Of a stretch of 64,000 nt of DNA, positions 1 through 9,326 are shown in pieces. Both the position numbers and the translations under genes were made by a program. Within the stretch, counting starts at the first letter, position 1. Each line of letters opens with the position of its first letter. The stretch is from Gemmatimonadota bacterium (lineage in GTDB: Bacteria > Gemmatimonadota > Gemmatimonadetes > Longimicrobiales > Gaopeijiaceae), in assembly GCA_022823225.1 (NCBI GenBank), contig JAJDXM010000092.1, forward strand, positions 1 through 64,000. The letters run 5' to 3'. Under the pieces are notes generated by a model that saw nothing but the letters and a program-made list of their open reading frames with translations, searched no databases and was not told where the DNA came from.

Positions 1-1
1 C

Positions 2-1111
2 CACGCCCCCGAGTGGGGCGACTCCGCACGATGGAGCGTGGATTCGGAACCCGAATTCGTGATCGGGGGCACCAATGTCATTGAGTCGCCCGACGATCCG
101 TCGCAACTGATCTGGCAGGTGCGCGGTCTGGCCCGTCTCTCAAACGGGAACATCCTGGTCCACTCCGGCGGTGAGGAGGCGGTCTTCCTCTTCGAACCTT
201 CCGGCGCGCTGGTGACGATGATCGGGCGCACAGGCGAAGGCCCGGGCGAGTTCGTCCGCCCGCAGCACATTCAGGTTCTTCGGGGCGACACCATAGCGGT
301 GTGGGACTACATGTTCACCGGGGTCAACCACTTCGACTCAACGGGCCGTTTTCTGCGCAAACGCCCGATCGATGTCGCGAACGTTCTCGCCAGGACGCGG
401 ACGGCCGCGGAAACTTCGCCGGAGTCGATCAGGATCCCCCTTCTGGACGGCTCGTTCATCGTGGGGCGCGGCCTGCGGGCCCGTCCCCTGCTCCAGCCGG
501 GCGAGATCCGGCGATTTCCCGTGGAATACCTCCGGATCGATACTGCCTATGTTCTTCATTCGTTTGGGTGGTGGAGGTCTGGCGAGGTCATCGGCTTGAG
601 GAGCCGGTGGGTCCGGTTCCCGTGGCCCCCCTTTCCGCGCCGGTCCTTCATCGCGGCCGGGGGGTTCCCCCCTTCGGTGTACGTCACCGACGGCGACGGA
701 TTCGAGGTACGGCAGTTTGCGGCGGACGGTACTCTCGATCGGATCCTGCGGCGCGACGCCGCCCCGGTACCCATCACGAGCGAGGAACTCGCGGATTGGA
801 AGGCGAGAGCCGCGGAAAGCACCCCCAACGCCGACTGGGCAGACTGGGAACGGACGCTCGCCACCGCACCGCCCCGTGAGTTTCACCCGGCTATTCTTTG
901 GCTACTTGTGGACACCGAGGGCTACTTGTGGGTGTGGGAGCCGGGTTTCTCCGGACCCGGCGTTTTCGACCCCAAAGGGCGGTGGTTGGGCAGAGTCGAG
1001 GGCGTCCCGGCCCATCCACAGTGGATCGACGAGGAGATGATCATCCTGACCCTTACCGACCCGGATACCGATGTTCAGAGGATCGAGGGGTATCGGCTGC
1101 GGAGGAACTGA
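2..1111 (+). CDS. 6-bladed beta-propeller protein (5' partial)
   Basis: The reading frame is open to the left window edge, so the true start is probably outside; GTG at 38 is only the first possible start inside. The protein has the pattern of Gemmatimonadota-type 6-bladed beta-propellers: a WQV strand, then 'LFEPSGALV' and 'GEGPGEF' early in the propeller, and near the C-terminus 'DTEGYLWVWEPGF' followed by 'VFDPKGRWLG'. These proteins are normally exported and are thought to act as binding or scaffold modules; no catalytic residue is visible. It ends in 'GYRLRRN', as relatives do. Family assignment is good; ligand and role are unknown. Confidence 0.8.
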   Translation, partial: HAPEWGDSARWSVDSEPEFVIGGTNVIESPDDPSQLIWQVRGLARLSNGNILVHSGGEEAVFLFEPSGALVTMIGRTGEGPGEFVRPQHIQVLRGDTIAVWDYMFTGVNHFDSTGRFLRKRPIDVANVLARTRTAAETSPESIRIPLLDGSFIVGRGLRARPLLQPGEIRRFPVEYLRIDTAYVLHSFGWWRSGEVIGLRSRWVRFPWPPFPRRSFIAAGGFPPSVYVTDGDGFEVRQFAADGTLDRILRRDAAPVPITSEELADWKARAAESTPNADWADWERTLATAPPREFHPAILWLLVDTEGYLWVWEPGFSGPGVFDPKGRWLGRVEGVPAHPQWIDEEMIILTLTDPDTDVQRIEGYRLRRN

Positions 1112-1200
1112 GGGGCGTTGAGCCTGGCAAGCCGGCACCAGAAGCTGGCCGGGGCTGCCTCGTCCAGGGGGAAGGCGGACCTGCACCGTCCCCGGAACGC

Positions 1201-4200
1201 CTAACGTCCCGGAGGCTCGTCCTCCACAAACCCTCGATACCCCAGCGCCCGCTGCCGCGGCCACACCTCGTCCAGCGTCGCGGCGTCGAAGAGCCGCCCG
1301 TTGATCATCACCTGCTCGACCGACACGGTATTGCGCAGGTCGTCCAGAGGGTTCCGGGACAGAATGACGAGGTCCGCCAGCTTCCCGGGCTCGATGGATC
1401 CCAGCTCCGTCTCCAGGCCGATCCCGTTGGCGCCGAAGATCGTGGCGGACCGCAGCGCGTCGTGGTTCGACATGCCGCCGGAGGCGACCATCCACAGCTC
1501 CCAGTGGAAGCCGAGGCCCTGGAGCTGGCCGTGGCTGCCGACGCCCGCGAAGCCGCCGCCGAGGACGACGTCATTCAGGAAGCGGGCGTGGTCCTCGAAG
1601 ACGTACTCTTCGTCTACGGCCCAGGCGACCGCACCGGCCGCTCCCGACCGCCGCCGCGTGCGCTGGTCGAGGGTCTCGTGGGGGGTGAAGCGGGCCAGGC
1701 GCTCGTTCCCGTGGACATCTTCGCGGGTGAACCAGTAGATCTCGCCCATTGGGCCGCCGAAGGAGACGATCAGGGTCGGGGTGTTGAGGACTTTCGTCTC
1801 CGAGAAGAGGCGGACGACGTCCCGGTAGAGCGGGTAGATGGGCAGGTTGTGCTCGATCCCGGGGTAGCCGTCCATCGCGTGCGTGAGGTCGGCCTGGTAG
1901 TCGAGACCGGCTTCGGTGGTCGGCATCAGCTCCAGCTCGCGGGCCGCCATGATGAGCCACTGGCGCTGCTGGCGGTTGCCGGCCAGGTACATCTTGAAGG
2001 TCTTGGTGTCGTAGTAGTCGGAGTAGCGGCGGAGGATGTCCCGGGCGTGGTCGAGGTCCCGGATGCCTTCGAGGGCCTGGTAGTCGCCGAAGACGCCGGG
2101 GCCGGTGGAGTAGATGCGCGGGCCGAGGATGTCGCCGGAGCGCACCCGGTCGGCGTAGGTGAGCACGTCCGACACGCCGGTCTGGGGGTCGCGCGTGGTG
2201 GTGACGCCGAAGGCCAGGTTCGCGAGGTAGGCCCACGGCTGCGTGGTGTGGATGCCGGAAGGCGGACGAAGGTGTGCGTGCGTGTCGACGAAGCCGGGCG
2301 TGATGGTCATGCCGCTGACGTCGCGGGTGACGGTGCCGTCCGGTACGTCAAGGGAGCCGGACGGGCCCACCGCGGCTATGCGGTGGCCGTCGATGAGGAT
2401 GTCTCCCCGGGCGAGGATCTCGTCGCCGCGCATGGTGATGACGCGGGCGCCGCTGAGGAGGAGCGTTCCCGTGGGGAGATCGCGGAGTGCGCGGAGATCG
2501 ACCCGGACCTCGGTGGGGTGGTAGCGGGGGTCGTCGGCGTCGCCCGAGCCCTCGGCTTCGGACGGCTCATCGGGGTCGCCAAGGTCGTCGCCGGCCGCCG
2601 CTTCCGCTTCCGCCGCCTCGACGCTATCGGCAAAGGCGCGGGCCGCCTCCAGGTCGTAGCGGAAGTACGCGTTGCCAAGCGCCCAGAGGACGGTGTTGCC
2701 GTCACTGCTCCAGGAGGGAAATTCGCCGCCGAATTCGGTAACGCGGGTGACTGGGACCGCCGCGCCGGAGGGACTGCGCACCGAGATCGTCGGCGCCTCC
2801 GCGCCCACCTGCGGCACCGTCACCACGTACAGGTCGTTGCCCACCTTGGCCAGGGCCCGGTCGCCCACCGGCGCCATCGTCATCGAGGACGCATTGGCAG
2901 GGCCACCGCCCCGGTTGGCCGAAAAGCCGGTCACCTGCAGGTGTTCCTTCTCCTCGGTACCGTCCCAGCGCACCGAAACGAGCCCGCGCCCGCCCGCGTG
3001 CAGGTAGATGCGGTCCGGCTCTTCAGCCCGGAAGTGCGGGCGCGACCGCCCCAGCGCTTCCGCGACCACCGTCGGTTCACCGCCGCCCCCGGCCTCGTAC
3101 CAGACGATGTCGGTCCGCCCACCCCCGCCCCCACCCCCCAGCCGCCCCCGCACCGGCCCCTGCAACACGACAATCCTGTCGCCCCCCGGCGACCACGCCG
3201 GCGACTGCATGTAGCGCGGCGCCCCCGACACCCGTCTCGCAGCACCACTTTCGCGCGACACCACCCACAGCTGCCCACCGTCCGGTTCCTGCCAGCTCAC
3301 CACCGCCAGTTCCTGCCCATCCGGCGACCACGCCGGCTGGAACAGCGCGGCCTCGATCCCCGCGCCGATCCGCACCGGCTCGCCCCCCTCCACCCCCATC
3401 ACGTACAACCGCCCCAGCGCCGTGAACGCGATCTCCCCCCCGTCCGGCGACATCACCAAATCCCGGATCTGCCGCACCCGGAACGTCGGCGTATCCTCGA
3501 CCGGGTAGTCGAAGTCGAGCCGCGGCCCCGCATGCACCACGACCTCCGCCTCGAAGGCGATCTCGACCGGGTCGCCCCCATCCATCGGCACCCGCCACAG
3601 CCGCCCGCCATACGAAGCGACCAGCGCCGCGCCATCCGGCGTGAACGCGTACCCGGGCAGCAGGTCCAGCGTCGCCCGGCTCTCCATGTCGTCGCGCTGC
3701 ACCGGGTAGACCAGCCAGCGCTCGTTGCCGCTGGCCAGGTCACGCGCCCGCAGACCGGTCGCGTCCTCGTGCCGAGTCCCGTAAACCAGCGTCGACCCAT
3801 CCGGCGACACCGCCGGCCTGAATCCCGACCCATACCGTCCCGTCACGGTCGCCCGCCGCCCCGTCTCGCGATCGTACCGGCTGAGCTGGTACTTCGGGAA
3901 CGCCGCGTCGTAGGTCCAGTCCCCGGTCCCTTGCGCCAGGTAGATGTACCTGCCCGTCGGGTCGAAGGCCGCACCGATCGCCTTCAGGTTCGCGGGTTCG
4001 CCGATCAGCGCCACCCCGCTGCCCCCCTCCCGGTGAAACAGCCACGGCTTCGCCGCGCCACCGAGCGGGCTGAAGGTCCGGGACGCGACCAGGTAGTCCC
4101 CGTCCGGCGACCAGTCCGGCGACGTGTACAGGTTGCCGTTGCCGCGCGTGATCTGCGTCGTGTCCGACCTGTCGGCGGCGATCAGCCAAAGGTTCTGTCC

Positions 4201-4554
4201 CCCGCTCCGATCCGACACGAAGACGATCTCCGACCCGTCCGGGCTGAAGCGCGGCTGGCTCTCGAAGGCGGGCCCCGTCATGAGCGGCGTCGCCGTGCCG
4301 CCCCCGGCCGGCAGCGTGTAGAGGTCGCCGAGCAGGTCGAAGACGAGGGTCGTGCCGTCGGGACTGATGTCGATCGACATCCACGACCCCTCATTCGTGG
4401 TGAAGCGGATCTCGCGCGTGGGCTCCAGGGGGAGCGATTCGGTAGCGAGCGAGTCGCGCTGCGCGGGGGCTTCCTGGGCATCGGCGAGCGTGGGTGGGAA
4501 GGCAAGCATGGCAAGGGATGCGGCGGCAGCCATGCCCCGGCGCGAGCTTTTCAT
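1201..4554 (-). CDS. TolB-propeller amidohydrolase, secreted
   Basis: A 1117-aa exported metal-dependent hydrolase. ATG at 4554 is chosen because it opens a signal peptide (MKSSRRGM followed by an Ala/Leu core and ADAQ); the longer frame reads into the upstream gene. Residues about 50-600 hold repeated PD40/TolB strands ('SPDGTTLVFD', 'FSPDGSEIVFVSD', 'AWSPDGQELAVVSW'). The C-terminal third is an amidohydrolase: 'PGFVDTHAH' gives the HxH metal motif near residue 757, and 'GSIEPGKLADLVIL' closes the fold. Relatives are usually called imidazolonepropionase-like or TolB amidohydrolases; the substrate is not known. Its ATG overlaps the TGA of the PIN-domain gene by 4 bases (ATGA), so the two are translationally coupled. 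Confidence 0.9.
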   Translation of the reverse strand: MKSSRRGMAAAASLAMLAFPPTLADAQEAPAQRDSLATESLPLEPTREIRFTTNEGSWMSIDISPDGTTLVFDLLGDLYTLPAGGGTATPLMTGPAFESQPRFSPDGSEIVFVSDRSGGQNLWLIAADRSDTTQITRGNGNLYTSPDWSPDGDYLVASRTFSPLGGAAKPWLFHREGGSGVALIGEPANLKAIGAAFDPTGRYIYLAQGTGDWTYDAAFPKYQLSRYDRETGRRATVTGRYGSGFRPAVSPDGSTLVYGTRHEDATGLRARDLASGNERWLVYPVQRDDMESRATLDLLPGYAFTPDGAALVASYGGRLWRVPMDGGDPVEIAFEAEVVVHAGPRLDFDYPVEDTPTFRVRQIRDLVMSPDGGEIAFTALGRLYVMGVEGGEPVRIGAGIEAALFQPAWSPDGQELAVVSWQEPDGGQLWVVSRESGAARRVSGAPRYMQSPAWSPGGDRIVVLQGPVRGRLGGGGGGGRTDIVWYEAGGGGEPTVVAEALGRSRPHFRAEEPDRIYLHAGGRGLVSVRWDGTEEKEHLQVTGFSANRGGGPANASSMTMAPVGDRALAKVGNDLYVVTVPQVGAEAPTISVRSPSGAAVPVTRVTEFGGEFPSWSSDGNTVLWALGNAYFRYDLEAARAFADSVEAAEAEAAAGDDLGDPDEPSEAEGSGDADDPRYHPTEVRVDLRALRDLPTGTLLLSGARVITMRGDEILARGDILIDGHRIAAVGPSGSLDVPDGTVTRDVSGMTITPGFVDTHAHLRPPSGIHTTQPWAYLANLAFGVTTTRDPQTGVSDVLTYADRVRSGDILGPRIYSTGPGVFGDYQALEGIRDLDHARDILRRYSDYYDTKTFKMYLAGNRQQRQWLIMAARELELMPTTEAGLDYQADLTHAMDGYPGIEHNLPIYPLYRDVVRLFSETKVLNTPTLIVSFGGPMGEIYWFTREDVHGNERLARFTPHETLDQRTRRRSGAAGAVAWAVDEEYVFEDHARFLNDVVLGGGFAGVGSHGQLQGLGFHWELWMVASGGMSNHDALRSATIFGANGIGLETELGSIEPGKLADLVILSRNPLDDLRNTVSVEQVMINGRLFDAATLDEVWPRQRALGYRGFVEDEPPGR

Positions 4555-5012
4555 CTCAGTTCCTCTCCGATTGAACAATCCCCACGTCGGGGCACCACGT
4601 CGAATCCGGCCTGCGAGAAGCGACGATCCGTCGTCAACGCCCTCGGCAGTCCAAGCTCCCTCATGACGACGAAGCTCGTGCAATCTGTAAACGCAAAGCC
4701 CTTGTCCGTCCACTCGAAGAACCACTCCCGCGCCTTCGCAGCCCGCGACGCATCGACGCGCTCCCACCGAATCCGCGAAGTCGCGTCGATCTGCGCCCAC
4801 CAGTCCGCAGCCGCCCGCAGGCCGAGTCTGAAGCGCACGAGCGTCAGAGTCTCGTTGATCACGTAGTCGGTCGTGACCAGGATCCCGCCGTCTCGCAAGC
4901 AGGAGTCGCGCTCCCGGCGGCTCGCATCATGCAGCGGATCTGCGCCGTCCGCCATGGCCATCCAGCCCGCCGTGTCGACGAAGAGCGATGGCCTACTCGA
5001 CAAATCGGCCAT
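4551..5012 (-). CDS. PIN-domain toxin (VapC-like)
   Basis: A 153-aa PIN ribonuclease-fold protein. Visible acidic residues are D13 ('FVDTAGW'), E54 ('VINETL'), the D of 'AFTDCTSF' and the D of 'LTTDRRF', which match the four-acid PIN active site. The family cleaves RNA and acts as the toxin of type II toxin-antitoxin pairs. The antitoxin gene lies directly upstream and overlaps it by 20 bases. Downstream, its stop overlaps the start of the large amidohydrolase, an unusual operon partner. ATG at 5012 is the only convincing start. Confidence 0.85.
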   Translation of the reverse strand: MADLSSRPSLFVDTAGWMAMADGADPLHDASRRERDSCLRDGGILVTTDYVINETLTLVRFRLGLRAAADWWAQIDATSRIRWERVDASRAAKAREWFFEWTDKGFAFTDCTSFVVMRELGLPRALTTDRRFSQAGFDVVPRRGDCSIGEELR

Positions 5013-5247
5013 AGAGAGAGCGGTCGTGATCCACGGATGTCAGCCCATCCGACGACTGGCCCACCGCCCCGGCGCCATAGAGCGAATCGTCTTCGGGACG
5101 ACCGAGAGCCGCCCCTCCATGCACCGGCACGATCCGAAACGCCGGGCGGCTGCGATAGAGCACGGTGAAGTGTTCTCCCCTCTTCACCCGCTCGACGATC
5201 CGGCGCATCTCGTACCGGAGTGTCTTGACGTTGATTGTGGTCGACAT
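4993..5247 (-). CDS. Phd/YefM-type antitoxin
   Basis: An 84-aa protein starting at ATG 5247 (MSTTINVKTLRYEM). Its N-terminus has the Phd/YefM layout 'LRYEMRRIVERVKRGEHFTVLYRSRPAFRIVP', here cited only for its pattern: an amphipathic helix, then 'GE-F-V-Y-R-P---I-P'. This half binds DNA and represses its own promoter; the C-terminus should wrap the PIN toxin. A longer frame upstream carries no family signal. A tandem 11-bp repeat 59-80 bases upstream is a candidate operator. Confidence 0.8.
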   Translation of the reverse strand: MSTTINVKTLRYEMRRIVERVKRGEHFTVLYRSRPAFRIVPVHGGAALGRPEDDSLYGAGAVGQSSDGLTSVDHDRSLYGRFVE

Positions 5248-5305
5248 GGTTGCTTGGCGTCCCTGGGCTCTCGGCAGCGCAGTTGGGAGCATCATCGATT
5301 CAATA

Positions 5306-5327
5306 AAGATAAACTTAAGATGAACTT
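5306..5327. promoter_or_regulatory. Tandem 11-bp repeat, candidate TA operator
   Basis: AAGATAAACTT at 5306-5316 is followed at once by AAGATGAACTT at 5317-5327, one mismatch apart. The stretch is much richer in AT than its surroundings and lies between the divergent antitoxin gene and the beta-propeller gene. Tandem sites of this size suit a Phd/YefM autorepressor. The operator role is an inference. Confidence 0.4.
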
Positions 5328-5407
5328 CATGCCTTGGACCGCAAGCTCCGGAATGGTGTATCAGGTCCAGGCGATCCCGTGTTGCGCACACCCGAGGAGA
5401 AACCCGT

Positions 5408-6445
5408 ATGAGCCTGGTCTTGACGGCAACCGCCGCAACCCAACTGTGTGCCGGGTGCACCGTGGAATTCGTCCCGACGGACACGTTGGGTGCGAGGGAG
5501 GACCCCGCCGGCGTAGGGTTCTTCGCGGAGGCTCTCGACATGGGAGATCGGGGATACCTCGTCAGTTCCGACGCCCTTGGCGGCGTGGTGATCCTCTACG
5601 ACTCGGAAGGGCGCTACCAGCGCGAGCTGACCCGCGAGGGAGATGGCCCCGGGGAACTCCGCGGGGAGCCGAGGTTCGCCATGGGGGCCGGAGGAATCGG
5701 CCTGTTCGAGCCGAACGGCCCCAGTGTGCACCTTTATTCGAACGACCTCAGCCTCACGAGGACGGTCCAGGTTGGCGGGCGGGTGAACTCGGTGTTTTGG
5801 GATCGGGTGAACGACGCCTGGCTGGTCAGCGCCGTCCGGGTCGACGCAGGGTCGGAGCCGGGCACTGTGCGACTCGATCCGCGTATCCTGTTCCTTGATC
5901 AGGCTGGAGACTCGATCCGTTCAATGCAGGTCGACCGGGAATCCTCGTGGCATACCGTCGTGGACATGATCCGAGGCGCAGACAACACGATCTGGACCGC
6001 GTCGACGGACGGGACGGTGGAAGTCTTCGATCAGGATCTGGCCCTCCTCGGCAGCCTTGAACTGGAACTGCCCGGGATGGATGAATGGAACCGCATGGGT
6101 AGAGGCGGCGTGTCGGCCTTCGTCAGCGACCTCCACCCCGCCCCGGACGGCCTGGGCGTCTGGGTGTTCGCATTCGGAACAGCCATGAGCGTCAGCGACG
6201 TGATTGAGGAACTGGAAAGACTGGATGCAACGGGCGAAGAACCCAGCTTTGAACGGCTGGGCGACACCTTCATCTACTCGCTGCGCCTCGACCCGGACGG
6301 CCTCACCCTCGTCGGCACGGACCGGCTGGACACCATTGTGCGCCCGCTCGGCGACGGGGACCGAGCCTTCGACCTGGTCGATACTCCTGACGGGGACCGG
6401 CGAGTTCGGGTGGGGCGACTGCGCTTCAGTGACGGGAGCCGCTGA
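5408..6445 (+). CDS. 6-bladed beta-propeller protein
   Basis: A 345-aa protein with a short hydrophobic N-terminus ending in Cys (TAATQLCAGC), possibly a lipoprotein signal. Propeller signatures are clear: 'ILYDSEGRYQREL', 'GDGPGEL', then a blade 'VEVFDQDLALLGSLEL'. Compared with the other paralogs in this window the C-terminus is diverged and ends in 'GRLRFSDGSR'. It is alone on its strand, after a 160-base region shared with the divergent toxin-antitoxin pair. Function unknown beyond a likely extracytoplasmic binding role. Confidence 0.75.
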   Translation: MSLVLTATAATQLCAGCTVEFVPTDTLGAREDPAGVGFFAEALDMGDRGYLVSSDALGGVVILYDSEGRYQRELTREGDGPGELRGEPRFAMGAGGIGLFEPNGPSVHLYSNDLSLTRTVQVGGRVNSVFWDRVNDAWLVSAVRVDAGSEPGTVRLDPRILFLDQAGDSIRSMQVDRESSWHTVVDMIRGADNTIWTASTDGTVEVFDQDLALLGSLELELPGMDEWNRMGRGGVSAFVSDLHPAPDGLGVWVFAFGTAMSVSDVIEELERLDATGEEPSFERLGDTFIYSLRLDPDGLTLVGTDRLDTIVRPLGDGDRAFDLVDTPDGDRRVRVGRLRFSDGSR

Positions 6446-6475
6446 GGGAGACCGGGCGCACGACGCAGGCTGCAC

Positions 6476-6736
6476 TTACTCCAAGGGCGCGATCTTCCCC
6501 GGCGCCTCCAACCTGCGTGCGCGCTGCCATGCCTCTTGCAACTCCGCTTGGTGCAAGGAAGCCCATTCGACGACAAGGCCGTGGGCACGGGGGGGCAATT
6601 GTCCTTGCATCACGGCGAGACTGTCGATCTCCACCAAGGCCTCGTGCCCGCCGTACAGTGCGTGGAAGTGCGGTGGACCGTGGTCATTGAAATACATCCG
6701 AATCACGATTCCGTAGAAGCGGCACAATTCAGGCAC
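6476..6736 (-). CDS. DUF4160 protein
   Basis: An 86-aa protein with a GTG start at 6736. It matches DUF4160 by 'MPELCRFYGIVIRMYFND', 'HGPPHFHA.YGG.EA.V.I' and the later 'VVEWASLHQAEL.EAW'. DUF4160 genes usually travel with a DUF2442 gene, as here, where the two overlap by 8 bases. The pair resembles a small toxin-antitoxin-type module but its activity has not been settled. The conserved His pair in 'PPHFHA' is intact. Confidence 0.85.
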   Translation of the reverse strand: MPELCRFYGIVIRMYFNDHGPPHFHALYGGHEALVEIDSLAVMQGQLPPRAHGLVVEWASLHQAELQEAWQRARRLEAPGKIAPLE

Positions 6737-7016
6737 GCGTAGCGACCGCCCGAGCGCGAGGGATCATTTCCTCAAGCGACTTGCCTGTAAGCTGCATATA
6801 TAGCGCGTCCGGACAGAGTTCGATTTCGTCACCCCAGGCTACGGCTCCGGCTGGTCCCAAGTGGACTTCCTCGAAGCATCGACGATCATTCCAGGCCCGA
6901 AACACGCCACGGCCAGCGAGGTGCGACAGATCCACCTCCCCGACAGTATCGTCCGAGTATCGAACGCGGATTCGGAATCCTGCCAAGGCTGCGACTTCTA
7001 TTGGGCGCACCACCAT
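6729..7016 (-). CDS. DUF2442 protein
   Basis: A 95-aa DUF2442 protein. ATG at 7016 (MVVRPIEVAALAG) is preferred to an upstream alternative because the domain begins there. Family features are the 'RYSDDTVGEVDLSHL.GRGVF' strand-loop and the C-terminal 'GDEIELCPDALYMQLTG'. It precedes DUF4160 with an 8-base overlap, so both are probably made from one transcript. It is the likely partner of DUF4160; which one, if either, is a toxin cannot be told from sequence. Confidence 0.85.
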   Translation of the reverse strand: MVVRPIEVAALAGFRIRVRYSDDTVGEVDLSHLAGRGVFRAWNDRRCFEEVHLGPAGAVAWGDEIELCPDALYMQLTGKSLEEMIPRARAVATRA

Positions 7017-7163
7017 GATCCTCCGGCTCCAGGGACAAACGACCAGTCCAACACACAAATATGGGAGACCGGGGGGAGGTGTGGGAGGGTGACCGGGTGA
7101 CTGGGTGCCGCCGGGACCACACGTTGCTCCTCCAATGACCTCTGCGGCCGTCGCCCGCGCCCC

Positions 7164-9278
7164 TCAACTCGCCCGCCCCACCCGGTACCGCTCAAACCAC
7201 GCTACGATATTCGCGATCTTCGCCATCAGCTGACTGGGCCGCCGGCTCATGTCGTGCGAGGCGCCGGGCAGCCGGATCACGGCCGTGTCGATCCCGCGGA
7301 ACTTCAGCGCGTGGTACAGCTGGTACGACTCCGACAGCGGGGTGCGCAGGTCCTCCTCGCCGGTGATGATCATGGTGGGCGTGTTGACGTTTCCGGCCAG
7401 CGAGATCGGCGAGAACTCCCAGTAGGGGTCCGGATTCTCCCACGGCAACCCCTCGTAGCGGCTGATATAGTAGCCGTACCAGTTGTCGGCGGTGAGCGTC
7501 TTGCTGATCCAGTTAACGACGGGCTTCTGCGCGGCCGCGGCCCGGAAGCGGTCCGTCTTGCCGACGATCCACGCGGTCATGATCCCGCCCGCGCTGCCGC
7601 CCGTGACGAAGAGGTTGTTCTCGTCGACGTACCCCCGCGCGATCACCGCGTCGACCCCGGACATCAGGTCGTCGTAGTCCTCGCCGGGGTAGTTGCGGTA
7701 GAGGAGGTCGCCGAACTCCTCGCCGTAGCTGGTGCTCCCCCTCGGGTTTGCGTAGAGCACCACGTAGCCGGCTGACGCCAGAAGCTGAACCTCGGCCGAG
7801 AAGCGGTCGCCGTAGTTCGAGATCGGCCCGCCGTGGATCTCCAGGACGAGCGGATAGCGGCGGCGCGGGTCGAAATCCGGCGGCTTGACGACCCAGCCCT
7901 GGATCGGGCGCCCGTCGAAGGACGATTCCCACCAGATCTCCTCCACCTCGCCGAGGGTCTTCGTGGCCAGCAGGTCCGCGTTGAGCGACGTGACCGTGCG
8001 TGCGGACCCGTTGGACCCGAAAGCCACCTCACCGGGCATGTCGGGACGCGTCCGGTTGAACGCGACGATGCCGTCCCGCGAGACCGAGAACGAACCGCCG
8101 CCGTAGGGCCGTCCGTAGGAGGTGCCGCCGACGTCCTCGGCCTCGATGCGGGTCTCGCCGTCCAGCGTGACGAATCCGACCTTCGTGTTGCCTTCGTCGT
8201 CGTACTGGAAGTAGATCCCGCTCCCGTCCTCCGCCCACACGGGGCTGGACACGCTGCGGTCGAGATCGGCCGTGAGGACGCGGTGGCCGCTGCCGTCCAG
8301 GTTCATGACCTGCAGTTGGCTGACCTGGTAGGTACGGGTGCGGTCCTCGTAGCCGACGAAGGCGATCCGGCTCCCGTCCGGCGAGACGGCGGGGCTGTGG
8401 TCGGGGCCGGGCCGGTCGGTGAGGGCGCGGATCTCGCCCGCCGGGCCGCCGCCAGCTCCCGGTGCTCCGCCGCCACCCGGTTCTCCTCCGGCACCGGGCA
8501 CCACGGCGATGTACAGCTCCGAGTTCCGGAAGTCCCGCTCCCAGTCCGGATTGCGGTTGGACGAGAAGACTAGGTGCCGGCCGTCGGGGGTCCACGCCGC
8601 CGCCGAGGAGTGGTTGAAGTCCCCCGAAGTGACCTGCACCGGCGTCCCCCCGTCGGCAGAAACCACGAAGATGTGGCTGTAGCCGAAGTCCAGGTACCCG
8701 ACCCCGTCCTGGGTGCTCTTGAAGCGGTCCTCCATGATCGGCGGGTCGGCCCATTCGGCCCCCGCCGGCGGCCTGGGCGGCGCGGCCAGGCTCGGTGGCG
8801 CATGCGGAACCAGCATGTTGAAGGCGATGTGGCGCTCGTCCGGCGACCAGCGGATCCCGCTCGGCGACTCGGTCAGCTGGGTCAGCGTCGAAGTCTCGCC
8901 GGTGTCCATCCAGCGCACCTGGATCTGCCCGTCGGCGATGTACGCGAGCCGCGTCCCGTCCCGCGTCCACCGCGGAGAGCTGCCCGCCGCCAGCCGCCGG
9001 TGTCCGGTCCCGTCCAGGTTCACGACCCACAGCTCCGAGCGCTTGCGGTCCGTCATGATGTCCATCGAGGTCCGGACGTAGACGATGCGGTCGCCGACGA
9101 AGGTGATCCGCGGGTCCGCCGCGTACTCGAGCTGGAAGACGTCCATGGGCTCGAAACGCGACTGGGCGGCTGCGGGGGCGGCCGCGAGGAGCGGGATCAG
9201 CGCCATTGCCGTGGACAAGACGGCGGACTGGGCGATGGATTGTGTCGAGGCGGGAGTGCTCTTGGTCATCGTGTCCAT
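7164..9278 (-). CDS. S9 family peptidase (prolyl oligopeptidase type), secreted
   Basis: A 704-aa exported serine peptidase. A signal peptide ends near 'AAPAAAQS'. Residues about 45-420 form a WD40/TolB-like propeller that gates the active site. The C-terminal alpha/beta-hydrolase domain carries the triad: S562 in GGSAGG, D643 in 'GEEDLRTPL' and H675 in 'GASHDMS'. The family cleaves short peptides as acylaminoacyl- or dipeptidyl-peptidases; a role in scavenging peptides outside the cytoplasm is likely. A Gly/Pro-rich loop at about 265-290 is an insertion between blades. Single-gene unit; the gene on the other side is divergent. Confidence 0.93.
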   Translation of the reverse strand: MDTMTKSTPASTQSIAQSAVLSTAMALIPLLAAAPAAAQSRFEPMDVFQLEYAADPRITFVGDRIVYVRTSMDIMTDRKRSELWVVNLDGTGHRRLAAGSSPRWTRDGTRLAYIADGQIQVRWMDTGETSTLTQLTESPSGIRWSPDERHIAFNMLVPHAPPSLAAPPRPPAGAEWADPPIMEDRFKSTQDGVGYLDFGYSHIFVVSADGGTPVQVTSGDFNHSSAAAWTPDGRHLVFSSNRNPDWERDFRNSELYIAVVPGAGGEPGGGGAPGAGGGPAGEIRALTDRPGPDHSPAVSPDGSRIAFVGYEDRTRTYQVSQLQVMNLDGSGHRVLTADLDRSVSSPVWAEDGSGIYFQYDDEGNTKVGFVTLDGETRIEAEDVGGTSYGRPYGGGSFSVSRDGIVAFNRTRPDMPGEVAFGSNGSARTVTSLNADLLATKTLGEVEEIWWESSFDGRPIQGWVVKPPDFDPRRRYPLVLEIHGGPISNYGDRFSAEVQLLASAGYVVLYANPRGSTSYGEEFGDLLYRNYPGEDYDDLMSGVDAVIARGYVDENNLFVTGGSAGGIMTAWIVGKTDRFRAAAAQKPVVNWISKTLTADNWYGYYISRYEGLPWENPDPYWEFSPISLAGNVNTPTMIITGEEDLRTPLSESYQLYHALKFRGIDTAVIRLPGASHDMSRRPSQLMAKIANIVAWFERYRVGRAS

Positions 9279-9326
9279 GAATTCGTGCGCCGGTTCGGTG
9301 GGCAGGATCGGTGACTTGAAGTTATC

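Noticed and set aside
898-4866. Very long plus-strand open frame (1322 codons)
   Set aside because: It mirrors the amidohydrolase gene on the other strand; residue content is Arg/Pro/Ala-rich with no domain.
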